From Drechslerella dactyloides (lineage: Eukaryota; Ascomycota; Orbiliomycetes; Orbiliales; Orbiliaceae): a stretch of 64,000 nt of DNA. The stretch is from positions 3,100,001 through 3,164,000 of the forward strand of contig JAGTWJ010000003.1 of the NCBI GenBank assembly GCA_020064725.1. The letters are read 5' to 3'. Each line of letters begins with the position of its first letter. Within the stretch, counting starts at the first letter, position 1. Below, in pieces: positions 1 to 11,268 of this stretch. The notes beneath the pieces are model-generated. The model ran no database searches, was not told where the DNA came from, and was given only the letters and a program-made list of their open reading frames with translations. Position numbers and translations under genes: made by a program.

Positions 1-2983
1 AGCCCATAGGACACAGCATCGAATTCCCTAATTTCCGAAATGGTCTATATATACTGCTGGATAGTATGTCATCCGGATCTAGTTATCTCTCTTGCTGAAT
101 TTCGCGGTCACAGATTGCTATATATATCCGACTGGGCATCTACGGGCAACTGTCCTGTTATCAGTATATCGAACTTTCGCCCTCGTAATTTAATTTGTTT
201 ATGTGTTTTGCTTTGGCCATCCAGGACCGAACTTATTTGAAAATAATCAAATAAAGCCCCAACGACGGTATATTTGGGCTTTGTAGCTCAGACTATAACA
301 AACTGTATCAAATATCTTGGTAGAGTCCCAGCTGGATTTACTGACTGGTTGGACATTTCTGGATGCCGCTGCATCGATATACCGAAAGTTCCACCAGGAG
401 GCGGCGAAGGCATGTTTGAAGACAGAATCTGGTAACCCATTTCTGTATCCTGCCATCGAGAATTTGCAGATCTCAACTATCATTGGGCCGCATGCGCACC
501 TAAAAATTCCGGTTGCGTGCCAAAATACGCATTCTGACCATTGGTTCCTTCATCTGCTACTCTCATTTGTGACTGAATTGTCCGTTCGTGCTCGACCCAC
601 ATCCCTCTGAGCTGCACGCCTGCTGCAATTGGACCAATCGTTGAAGTTACTTGTGCAGCTCCTTTGTGCGTTGTCGTCTAAAGTTGCAACACGGCGCACC
701 AGCGCGGGGTCGAGACCTATGCCTGTCAACCATATCAGGAAGATCTCTTCGTCGTGCTCGCGCTGGAAATTAAACTCCACCAAGAGTGGGACGCAAGAGC
801 ACGGATTAGTATATCCGAATACTTAAGACCACCACATATATGTTTACCGCCACAGTTATAATTCAAGGCCGCTAAGTGTGCTCATCATGTTTTACGCTTA
901 CGCGACCGCTGTTTCCACGATATGATGAGTGCTTCGACTATGATACGGCGGGGCCGGGGGCTGCATGTGTTCAACTGTGAGATTGGATCATTTTGGCATG
1001 GCTTTCACTTTGTTCAGAATATCAAAACGAATGCCGCCCAGTCAAGGTTCAAAAGACTCGCGGTTGGTGAATCAACTGCCATGACCTCATGACCTTAGTT
1101 CTAGAAGAATACGCCAGCCGTCCGGCCTACGGGAAGTCCCTTCGATTCCTCATCGATAGTGTCCTTCGCGAAGTTTCCTAAAGCATGCAAACATTGAAGG
1201 CGACAGCAGACCGGCCACCTCAGCTGATTTGTCCGAGCTTGGGGGATCCATGTAACGCGGCTTGAATGACCAGGGTATCCCTCTCACTCCAAATTGCAGC
1301 CAAGCTCGCGACGTGACAACTCCACTATTAATGATACTGAATTTCAGGATCAGAAGGCGTTGAAGCATTCGTGATTTGCTTTAAGTGATACAAGCGCCCG
1401 TTAGTCTGCTGTCGATTCTTCGCTCACGAAGCTTTCCGCAGACCGGCCACGGCAATTTCGTGGGCGGATTTCGCGACACGTTTCCGCTGCTTTCTGCTTC
1501 AGAATCTTATCTGGTTGTGCAAAGGGCGATCCCTGCGCCACGCACACGCACATGGTGCTCTAAAGTTCAGCCAGGTGCGGTGCATGACCAAATAGCGGTT
1601 CTTTCGATCGACACGACTAGATTATAGCCTGCTTCAGCCGTTAGTTAGCTCTGTCAAGTCTGAGTCCCTGCATGTCTAAAGTGCCAGCTGTATCCACGCC
1701 TCCCTCTTTTCCGTAAACCGCCGACAGCGGTCTATCTCTGCGATCATTAATTGCCTCGCCAATGGCCGATAATTTAAAATCCAAGCGACGTTCTGTTTGC
1801 TCCAACTTCACAGCTTTGTAATCGATCACTCGTTTCAGGAGGCGGGCCTGTCTGTGTTCTACTGCAGGAACACGTTGGAGTAACATCGCACTAACTTTGG
1901 ACACGGGAAAAACGAGCGCTAGCGTGGATGGATCCCCGCTTTCCGAGCTGGAAAAGGTAGGCAAAAGGAGTCGCTACTTGGTTGAGAGTTTAGCCCGCGA
2001 AAACGCCTGTGCGGAATGCTGTGTCGCCGACCGCAGCCTCCTCTCTCTCTTTGACCCAGGGCGAGTTAGCAGCTGCGCGACACACTCGATCCGCTTCTTT
2101 TACTTGCAGGTGGCAGATGCATGCGCCTTTGTTCTAGATGAAGTAGAATCGATTTGCAATTGATCCCACCGAATCAAACTTGATCATCTTCAACTTCTTT
2201 CCACTCTCTCCTTTCATAACATTTTCACGATAGTCGCGCCGTTCATGTTCCCGACTTGGGCGGCCCTGTCGAAATCTCGATCCCGATCCGACCTGTTGTC
2301 ATTCCTTTGTGGAGCTTACCACTCAAACTTTCCTTAAATATCTCCTTTACATATTTCAAAAGCATTTGCCTCCTCTTTTTTTTTATCTCGTACCTGTTTC
2401 CCTTCGTTTTCCTAGGCTTTAGACGACTTTTGGATCGATTTAAATTTTGACTTGGTTCCTAGATCAGTTTGGCCGGCTCCTACTGAAAATTTACGGAAAA
2501 TTAACTTGGTTTGCTCTCGAATAAGTTCTTCTTGGTATCGCAGCGACCGCCGGTCTGTTTCGTCCGCATGAGTCTCGCTGTCAATGCGATAGTCTCTCGG
2601 CTCAAAGTCAATCCATAACGCAATAATACGGTCCTCCCGGTGACGAGATTCGTCGGACCGACTCAATTCTAAGTGTGCGAGCAAGGCCTGCCATACAAAA
2701 CACGGCGATCTTCCAGAGGAAGAGGTTGGAAGTGATCTGATCGTTACCGTCAGTCGACGAACGTTGCATTTGCTGTCACCGCAACTCAGTAGCCCCGGGA
2801 AATACCTCGCGCATCCGACCCGTTGCATATGCATTGCATAACATCGCATAGCACTGCATACATCAGCTAATGCGATCGATCATAACTCGCAATCCGATCT
2901 ACAGTCGAACATCTTGGTTTCGCTAAAGGAGGGGTGATGATATGCGTCGGTAAAAAATTTGTCACGACCGAGATACCTGCGAC
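1..2983. other. gene-poor upstream region
   Basis: No gene could be supported here. Open frames of 60-145 codons exist on both strands (for example minus 1641-1964 and minus 2412-2849), but they overlap one another, match no family I recognise and lack paired splice signals joining them. The last several hundred bases are presumably the promoter and leader of the membrane-protein gene that starts at 2984. Confidence 0.5.
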
Positions 2984-5005
2984 ATGGAGTTGAGGGTGGT
3001 GATTCCAATAGCCGCTAGTGTCGGCGTTCTTATAATCATCATAGTAGTCCTCATCGTCTGGATAATAGTAAGATCGCAGAAGCGAAAACGGAAAGCGCGA
3101 GATCAGGACTGGCGACAACATGAGCCGGCGGAAGATACTTTTTCGATAGCTTGGTCGGACCACGGGGACCAAGGGCTTACAAGGAGTGTCTCGGTCCGGA
3201 ACGGCAAGTTGGTTCGGAACCAGAGCGCGCGGAAGGGGAAAGACGGATCCAGGACAGTTGTGGAATCGACTCACGATGACAATGACGCTCACCCAGTCAA
3301 GCGCGACTTAGGGTCGTCTGATTTCATGAACTCGATATCCAATATTACTGGTCGCATAAGTCCGGGGATTGGAAGGGCGCTGTCTGTCGGATCTCACAAG
3401 ACATCTGCTATAAGCTCCGAAAAAAGTCGACAGCTTTCTCCTCTACCGCCAACGGACGAAGAGAACCGGGCTTGCACTGTGCATCTCCTTGATGTCAAAA
3501 GGCCTTATAGTGCGAACAGATCGAAACACAGTTCTCATTCTCGATCTTCCAGCAGAAGCAACATACATGATGGACAGGTAGCGGAATTTGAGGATATGAC
3601 ACTTCAGGGTCGTGATAGTGTTCTTCTACCATCTCCGCCCTCATCGGCCCGCATCCTCACACCGACCCAATCTCGGCATTCCTATCGGTCGCAGTCGAAC
3701 TCCAGTTTCACATTTACCCCGGTCACTCCTCGTGCTTCAGTGAGCTTGTTCCCTCTTTCTGCTCCCCCGGGCCAACCGCGAAAACCTTCCGCTGCAGCTC
3801 AAAATGGACCCGCCTCTTACGCCTTCCCGGCCCATCTACACTCGGCTAGACGGCCGTCATTTTTACAAAATTCATATACGCATGACCACCCCATCCCCTC
3901 TCCGTCAACTTCTATGTTTGAACTTGACTCGGGATTACCCACGCTAGCCGATTATGCCGACGAACTGAGGCCCCGCTCCGCGGGCCGCCCGACAGTTTCC
4001 AAAATCCAGATACCAGACTTTACCCCTGCATCTCCTCGTGCGCTCCGATCATTCGGACAAGATTCTGCAAACCAAGAGTTTCCAGAGCACATCCCAGACC
4101 ATCATTCGCAAGTCGAGAATTTCGATACGTGGAATTTTTCAGACGCAGATCCCAGCATCGCTGCTACTTCCAGCGAAGCCATCAGACCACCGTATACCAG
4201 AGCGCCTTCATCAGCTGTTGGAAACCAGTCCGTCGGCGGCGCGCCATTCCGGAAGGAGTCCTTCGCCTCATACGCTCAGATGAGGAGAGATTCTTTCCGC
4301 AGAGATTCATTCGGCGGCGGCGTTCCGACGCGGCGTGAATCGCATGGTCCATCCGTCCTTCGTAGAGATTCTACCGCCAGCTTCCTGGGAACGACCCCTC
4401 CAAAATTTGCCACTGGCCCGCGAGTCTACTACCAGCATCAACTGCCGTCGAATCCTCTCCCGCCGCAGCGTGAAAGTATAAGCAGGGCGTACAGTGATCG
4501 ATCAGTGCAGAGCACCCACACGCCGACACTTAGCGAACGCCAACTGGATCCCATGAACATGATACCCTCCATCAATGAGTCGAAGTCATCAATCGTCAGT
4601 GTTTCAAGCACAGGGAGCGCCGCGTCGGATAGCTTTGCCGCAGATGGCGGTCTAAGCCCACCGCCCTTGCAGAAGACATCTTTTGAAAGCACACGAGCCG
4701 ACCCTTCAAGATCAATTGATCACGCGCCATCTCTGTCTAACAACGGAAGTACATCGCAGTTAAAACCGCCTGTGACCCCCCCGCGGCACACACAAGGTCA
4801 ACCGTTCAATGGATCAGATGGCCGCACCGTTCGTGATATCAGCCTACCAAATCACCATAAGGATAACGGTGGGCTTGTACCTGAAACGGTTGCAGAGGCA
4901 AGCAGGAATATTCCGGCGAGCCCTACGTCAACCATTACAACAGCTACCGTCACGGAAAATAGCGCTGCAGACATGAGCCCAGAGCGACTGAATGGCGGAA
5001 CATGA
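2984..5005 (+). CDS. single-pass membrane protein with long Ser/Pro-rich cytoplasmic tail
   Basis: Uninterrupted 673-codon gene. Residues about 4-29 form one strongly hydrophobic segment (IPIAASVGVLIIIIVVLIVW) followed at once by a basic stop-transfer cluster (RSQKRKRKAR), so the rest should be cytoplasmic. The remaining 640 residues are low in hydrophobics and rich in Ser, Pro and Arg, with repeated RRDS/RRES-type basophilic phosphorylation-like motifs around residues 425-465. No enzyme domain was seen. The chosen ATG is the first in frame, but a membrane anchor this close to the N-terminus leaves almost no extracellular part; fungal Mid2/WSC-like sensors have a Ser/Thr ectodomain before such a segment, so an unrecognised upstream exon is possible. 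The function is unknown. Confidence 0.75.
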   Translation: MELRVVIPIAASVGVLIIIIVVLIVWIIVRSQKRKRKARDQDWRQHEPAEDTFSIAWSDHGDQGLTRSVSVRNGKLVRNQSARKGKDGSRTVVESTHDDNDAHPVKRDLGSSDFMNSISNITGRISPGIGRALSVGSHKTSAISSEKSRQLSPLPPTDEENRACTVHLLDVKRPYSANRSKHSSHSRSSSRSNIHDGQVAEFEDMTLQGRDSVLLPSPPSSARILTPTQSRHSYRSQSNSSFTFTPVTPRASVSLFPLSAPPGQPRKPSAAAQNGPASYAFPAHLHSARRPSFLQNSYTHDHPIPSPSTSMFELDSGLPTLADYADELRPRSAGRPTVSKIQIPDFTPASPRALRSFGQDSANQEFPEHIPDHHSQVENFDTWNFSDADPSIAATSSEAIRPPYTRAPSSAVGNQSVGGAPFRKESFASYAQMRRDSFRRDSFGGGVPTRRESHGPSVLRRDSTASFLGTTPPKFATGPRVYYQHQLPSNPLPPQRESISRAYSDRSVQSTHTPTLSERQLDPMNMIPSINESKSSIVSVSSTGSAASDSFAADGGLSPPPLQKTSFESTRADPSRSIDHAPSLSNNGSTSQLKPPVTPPRHTQGQPFNGSDGRTVRDISLPNHHKDNGGLVPETVAEASRNIPASPTSTITTATVTENSAADMSPERLNGGT

Positions 5006-6006
5006 GCACGCCGGCGGCGCTAAGAGGACGCCGGTGGACATATGCGTTTGCTGTCGCTTTTTGTTGCGTTTTACATTTACAACAGATTTTATTTGCATGC
5101 GCACCCCTTCGCACAACATACACCACATTTCGATCTCGTATCAGCTTTGCGCTCTATGCCTGCGGCTCAGCAACAGATCAATCGGGTGTTGCTACTTTCA
5201 TATCCTTCCGCTTCTCTATACCATTTCCTCGGAATACTTCTAACGACCGGTTATGAACGGAGTTTTTATCTTCATTTCGTGTATATACCCATTGTATTTA
5301 TTTCAGCCATGACTGCTTTGGCACACTCTGGTATAGCTTTATTTTTCATGCGTAAGCATGCACTGACGCCGTTAGGTGCTTGCCAGCTATTATTGAATAC
5401 ATGGCTCGGAAAACCTAGAGCATTGTTCCGTTACCTCAACCAAGTCCCCGAAAACAAATTTACAACGTTGACCCCAGCTGCATATACGACGTGAAATACC
5501 ACCAAGACTAAGTAGGTCGTAGATCGGTGTCACACCTAGACTTTTACTCCAGTATGGCACCCTATTTATGTGAAGATGCCCAACATCTACGGCACCAACT
5601 TACAACACAACCATAATCAGAGAACTGCGCGTTTCACCCTGCGTTTTAAACAACAGATATAGATGGCAGACACTCAAACTCACTTTAAATATATATAATA
5701 TGCTGTGGCCTGCTAATTTGGGCTGAATGTCATCACATTTTTCTCAATACAATCATTTCGAAATAGTCTCCTCACTATCTGTATTGTCGAATATTCCCCT
5801 TGAAATCAACAGGCTACGATACTTCCTCGCTATATCGACATTGTGGTTAGCGGACGAGATATAGAGAGAAGTGGAGAGGAATATCTAATTGCCAAGTCAT
5901 CTTCAGCTAGACTTAGGGCTCACGAGCAGGACTTCTACCATTCAGGAACATCAGAAAGGCAGCGAAACTGAGCCTGGGGCCAATCAGCCTCCAGGTTCCC
6001 TCAACC
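5006..6006. other. 3' flank and intergenic
   Basis: Probably the 3' untranslated region of the preceding gene and the promoter of the next. An ATG-initiated frame of 150 codons (5042-5494) begins 36 bp after the stop codon and is hydrophobic, but its composition is that of AT-rich noncoding DNA and it has no recognisable domain, so I do not call it a gene. Confidence 0.5.
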
Positions 6007-7063
6007 ATGCTCGTCGCAAGCATTCTAGCATTCTGTCTTTCGCTCAGCGGCGTCAGAGGAGTGGCCATCGTAGGAGTTCCCCACCGCCCATACACAATTG
6101 ATCCTCCAGAAATGCTAGAATAACGCTGATAAATGATCAAAAACATGTTAGCCCGAGACGTCTGTAGAATTCGGCACCGATGGCACATTGCAAATGATCA
6201 AGCGGGCGATGCCCGATGGACATGTTTCCCTGGAGCTCGACTGGAGCCCGAAATCTCGATTCCACCCGGACGTGAGCACTCCTCGGCAGTCTTTGGCAAA
6301 CTGCACCCTTGATAGACCCCGGATACATTCTAATGGATCACGAATCATCTAGTATATCGATCCAGAGACGGGGCAGAAACGCAGTCTCGAGAAGCGTCAA
6401 GCAGATCTTGAAAATGAACTTAACGACGGCGATAGAAAGTGGTTTACGGATAATTTCCATTTTAGCTGTGGTATACGCCGGGCATTGAGCACGAAGCCGG
6501 AGGTCTACTCTACTTCTCGAGCTATTGGACTAGACCTCGATGCCCACGAAGTACCGGGCTGGACGGTAGCCGGCCTATTCACGCTCGGAAATCAGCTGAC
6601 TAGTCCAAAGAAGTGGGCCAAGTGCACTAATGTGCACTGCTTGTCGGCGTCTGCTGGTGCTGCTCTCCAGATCTGTCCCCTCGATGAAAATAAGCCCTTC
6701 ACCTACGGGTACTCGATCAGTCGCCTCACATTAAGCACACATCTTCGCTTCTTGGCCAGTGTCTGCTCGAATACCGCGCAGGGCCAAGGCGGATGGAAAG
6801 AACAATTCTGGGCTTCCAACTTCTGGTGGCGTCCAAAGGAAAAGGAATACGACAACCTTCTCATCCGGGCCGAGTATGTCAATTGCAACAACTTCGTTGG
6901 CAGTGTCTGCCGCTCTGTCGATGACCGGAGTCACAGTCAGTGTTTGGCCTTGAAGAAAATGTTCGGGATCAACTGGACGGCGCCGTCGCCGTCAAAGACC
7001 CAACCGTTTAAGAGGTCCGAGGGTCGACAGGAAGATGGTAACGGTGTCCCCCAGGAGCTTTAG
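6007..7063 (+). CDS. Kex2-processed secreted cysteine-rich protein (three exons)
   Basis: Reconstructed as exons 6007-6069, 6152-6271 and 6353-7063 (297 residues). Both introns (82 and 81 bp) are phase 0; they have donors GTAGGA and GTGAGC, a CTAAT branch site in the second, and acceptors TTAG and CTAG. The first exon encodes a signal peptide (hydrophobic LVASILAFCLSLSG, likely cleaved after residue 18). Two dibasic Kex2-type sites follow at residues 70-71 and 75-76 (QKR, LEKR), so the mature chain would start near Gln77. The mature part has eight cysteines, enough for four disulfides, and two WW/WR aromatic clusters. No known family was recognised. A secreted pro-protein of this type could be an effector or a cell-surface protein; that is inference. 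Reading only the long last exon would miss the signal peptide. Confidence 0.72.
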
Positions 7064-9139
7064 ATGCTGAAAGTATTTTGCCTGAAAATCAAGTTAATCA
7101 TTGCACAGTTCTAGTATATTAGTAGTTGTATATGTGATTCTCCTTAGTGTATTTCGTTAATCATATATGGAGGCCCAATCGGCCCACCAAATGCTTTAAG
7201 TTCATAAAACACAGGGAAAACATATTGCATGCTAGTCTCGGGGCCAGCCGCCGGCAAGTCTGCCTCGAGACTAATTGCATGCTAGTAATGTAAGATCCCC
7301 GTTAAATTCAACCGAAGATATCGAGCGCACGGGCTGCGGGTACATACATGTGCACTAGAATTTCGGTTAAATCGATCGCCTTTTGAGAATTCCCAGTAAA
7401 GTTGACCATTGCTGTGCCTCTCGATCAAGTGTATATAGTTAACTTCTGTGCTTAATCCAGAACGGCATGGTTTGATTAGAAGGCTGATTGCGATTATGCT
7501 GATATGACGGAGTAAGAGTAGGACATGCAGACAATCGCAAAGTGCACCCATGTAAAGCCCATTAGCTACCCGGAGTTATCAACCAGGAATTCGTTCGCAG
7601 ATTTCACATCCAGCTGGTATATGAGCATGGCCACCGTGAAAGATCATAATATATGATCTCATTGTGACATTGACATGCAGCAAGGGAGCTCCTGACTGAC
7701 TTCTGTGTTTTGCTGCGGGTTGCCTCGTCGAATCGCCAACCATTTTCCGGCTTTATGATATGTGAAATACGTATACATCCAGATCAAGACGTCATGGAAT
7801 GTCCTGATTACCATCAAATTTTGCAAAAGGCAAACTTGTATGCATGTGCTCTATATGCTGAGATACATATCATAAAACATGCATGCATCGATATGATGAA
7901 TACCATGACCACAAGGCTGGCGAATCCAGTTGACAAGAATCCAAAGGCGCACCTGATAGGATATATTTAGAGATATATTCATCCGAATCTTTGATCGTAT
8001 AACAACGATTTACGGATTTGAGGAATGCTGTGCACAGCCACGAGCGGAAGAACCCGCAAACTAGAAGAGGAACAGGCAAAGACCAAAAGCTATTCTGTAA
8101 CCCCGTATCATGCATGTTGTGTGCATAGGATTGGTTGGGGAGATACAATCCCAGACACACATAATAAACGCCATTATACTTGAGTAATGAGCCGCGAGTA
8201 CAATATCGACCAATGGGCTTTTGTAAAGCCTTCTGGAAGCTGAATTCCAGAGCCCACACAGATGCACGTGTGGGAACCTGTCTCGCATCGAACGCCGGCG
8301 CGCGTGGGTAGCCGAAGCCCTAGCTAGTCTCAACTGGACTGCCCATTTGTCAACGCAGGGCCCACAAACAAGGTCCAAGCGCAAGCTTAACTCCAGATTC
8401 AAAGTCAAGATTTGCAGATGCGTATCCGCAAGCCAGGCTCTGATCGATGAACGATACGCGTCAACTGCTTGGACCAGGCAGATTAGCGTCATGACCAGAT
8501 TTGTCAGCGACCATGTCGCTCGATAGAATTCCGCCAAGATTGAATCCTAGCTACTCGCCCTGTTTGTACGACATGCTGACTCCATAGATGGCTCGTGTGG
8601 TCCTGGCCATTCGGGGCCGAGATCCTCTTGAGCTTGTTCTGAGACATGGGTTGTGGTCCAGTCCCCACATTGTCTTAATTGAAGATCCCGTTTATCGATG
8701 GATGGAAGCCTGTATTATCCGTTTGCCGATTCACATGTATCGAGCTGATAGACGACCTTGGCCTTAGCCGGACCCCGCTCAAGATTAATTTTGTGCTAGT
8801 GCTGGTTTCACACTGACATGTTTCATGGAACTCAGCAGCAATCCCCGCGTGCCTCTGACCCACTCGGTTTATCCATCTGTGAAATTTGCTGTATCCCGCC
8901 CTGTTGTCCTAGCGTGCATGCGCATGGATTCGTAGTCCGTGGTTTCGCCTGAAGCCACGCCACTGCGTGAGGCTGCACAGCGATCCTGCCTACGTTTAAA
9001 GATTGGTGTCCTGCTGCTGCGCCCCTTATAATTCTGCGTTTTGTCCTTTAATGTTGCTTCGACCAGAGATACGAGATTCTGGAGAAGCCGCTGGAGCCCT
9101 AACAAGCGTTTGGGAAAGTTTGTCACCTCACACGCGAGC
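7064..9139. other. intergenic, AT-rich
   Basis: About 2 kb without a supportable gene. It contains the small inverted-repeat element at 7224-7282. A 158-codon open frame on the minus strand (8061-8537) opens at a non-ATG codon and has no recognisable motif. The final part should contain the promoter of the Zn2Cys6 gene. Confidence 0.45.
7224..7282. repeat. 41-bp inverted-repeat element with 9-bp flanking duplications
   Basis: TAGTCTCG at 7233-7240 is matched by its exact reverse complement CGAGACTA at 7266-7273. The 41-bp unit is flanked on both sides by the identical 9-mer ATTGCATGC (7224-7232 and 7274-7282). Inverted termini inside direct duplications are what a small non-autonomous insertion leaves. 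A related unit with the same 8-bp ends lies at 30856-30888. It is too small to encode anything. Confidence 0.6.
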
Positions 9140-10787
9140 ATGAGTAACGACGTCGACTCGGAAATCCCAGTGGTTGGTTCGCGACCGACACTGTTCGGTA
9201 CTGCGCCGCAAACCACAGTCCTCAACTTCCGACGGGATATACCTGCAGACTCGAACGTTAACCCACAACCGAGTGTGCGGGTGCGCCGGTTTCACCACAA
9301 AACTCGAACTGGATGCAAAGAATGCAAGCAAAAGCGGAGAAAGGTACGAGCGAGCAGTCGGACCCCGCAGCGCAAACTTTGCGCCCAATTCAAGCCATTT
9401 TGGTGACTTGTAGATACTTATTCCGTCTTCACAGTGCAATGAGGGGAAACCAAGCTGCCAGGGTTGTTTGAAGGCAGGAAACCAGTGTCACTATGAGGAA
9501 AACATTCCGCCGAAAGTCCAGCCGAAGAATCGAAAGCGGCCAACGAGGAAACCGCCGCAGAATCGATTTGTCTTTGTCGAATTCGACAAAGCTGCTCGAC
9601 GAACTGTCACGAACCCGGATGACAGCGACTCCGCGTCATCGAACCAGGAGCTATCGAGATGGCAGAGCGCCCCTTCGACGTGCCTCCTCCAAGGTGGCCT
9701 GTCTCTGGGTGAGAAAGAGGAGATAGGATTCGAGGTCGAGACCCTAGTCTTATTCCGGAACTTCACGTACCGAACTCTCCCCTTCCTGGCGTACAACAAG
9801 GAAATGTGGCAACAGGTATCCTTTGAGGCATCGTATAATGTGAGCGTTATTTCCTCTTGCCAGAAGTATCGAGAGGTGACGATATGATACTAACGTCTGC
9901 CTAAGCAACCATACCTCTATAATGTTATCGTTGCGACTGGTGCGGCGCACCGGCGCTTCCTTCGCAGGGAGGCCACACGAAACGGCCAGGAAGTATCGCA
10001 CTTCCATCGTGCTATCGCTGACTTCCGGTCGGCCATATCCGACTCCAGCGTCATTGCCACGATGGATAGGGTGGCCTGGATCGCTGTGCTTGTTACCGCC
10101 GCGCTCTTGTCAATGTACATAATGTCCTGCCCCGTCGAGAATTTCGAAGTCAGCTGCGATACATACTTCTCGCTATCGCGCGGGGCGATGAACATGCTCA
10201 TTGAGGCGACAAGACGGGGAGTCAAGTTGCCGATTCCGTCTTCAAGGCTAAAACCGAGAGCCGCCGTCGCCGAGACGCCCTTCACAGCGGAATTCCCAGG
10301 TCTCGATTATGCCGCCTCAGGAGACGACAAGGCAGTCGGTGACACATGTGCGATGCGGTTAGCTGCCATCCTGACTGCTCTATCAGAAGAGGATCGGCAC
10401 AAGATGGATTCAGAGACGGTGCTGAACTTGCTCAAGATGATGCTGGAATGGACAGGCTCGCCAGAAGCGACACTATTACAACAGTTCAGGATGAGGCAAA
10501 AGAAAGCTTATCTTGTCATGGCGCACTTCTACGGTGGACTGTGGAAAATCAAAGAGATCATACACAGCCTTTGTAGCAAGGATCGCTGGAGGGAGGAAAA
10601 TGGGTTAGTGGATAGCTATTGGTGGTTGCTGTCGCCTAGGGGACTATGTAAAGGGTTTTTGCGGCTGCTACAGGATGAGCCGAGCGAGCGTATCGCATGG
10701 GTAGAGGACCTAGTAAGGGAGTTGGATGGTGGATGGGAGCCGATACCGCTGGCTCACACGTCCTCTAGTCAGAATGTCTCAAGTTGA
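9140..10787 (+). CDS. Zn2Cys6 transcription factor (Upc2-like zinc cluster)
   Basis: Exons 9140-9343, 9435-9839 and 9906-10787 give 496 residues. Both introns (91 and 66 bp) are phase 0; the second has donor GTGAGC, branch ATACTAACG and acceptor TAAG. The zinc cluster is cut by intron 1: Cys59, 62, 69, 76, 79 and 86 have the spacing C-x2-C-x6-C-x6-C-x2-C-x6-C. The preceding RRFHHKTRTGCKECKQKRRK resembles the Upc2/Ecm22 type, whose cluster follows a basic stretch. Exon 3 starts with a hydrophobic helical region containing ATGAAHRRF, like the 'ATAALH' region of fungal-specific regulatory domains. It is expected to be a nuclear sequence-specific regulator; the targets are unknown. No biosynthetic genes lie beside it, so it does not look like a cluster regulator. 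Confidence 0.82.
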
Positions 10788-11268
10788 CTGACACGTGGGG
10801 GTACTTGTTTTGTGTGCATGCATGTCTACTTATATACGTCTACCGTCGCATGTCCGAGAGATAGTCATATCAGATAATGAATTATGTGATCACGCGTATG
10901 CGTATACGACCGTTGCATATATATATACTGAAAGAAAGGCCGTCGCATATACATGTATGTAGGGGCATCCACAGCTGCTATAAGGTTAGAACTAGCATTG
11001 CAAATAGACGTGATCACTGAACTTCAGTCGCAATCAGCCACCTTTTGGTGTAGCCGATTGACGGTTAACTTGGACGATTATAGGCGGAAGTCTGGTTTCA
11101 CGAGACAATAGACGATACTGCATGAGTTCGAAGTGTTGAAACGGCGCCTGGGTATTAACATTATGGCAAATACAAACGCTACGCAAACATCGCTATTCGT
11201 ATCTATAAGTATACACGAAAGCATAAAAACCGCGTCCGCAACCTCGAGTTGCGATATAATTAACTTGT
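10788..11268. other. convergent intergenic spacer
   Basis: Lies between the 3' ends of the Zn2Cys6 gene and the minus-strand secreted-protein gene. It is rich in TATA/GCATATA tracts such as 10915-10932. No gene was seen. Confidence 0.5.

Noticed and set aside
5042..5494. 150-codon ATG frame after the membrane-protein gene
   Set aside because: It starts 36 bp after a stop codon, shows no domain and no consistent coding character, and is most easily explained as 3' untranslated sequence.
8061..8537. 158-codon minus-strand frame
   Set aside because: It opens at a non-ATG codon, has no motif, no homologous feel and no splice partners; AT-rich flanks produce frames of this size by chance.
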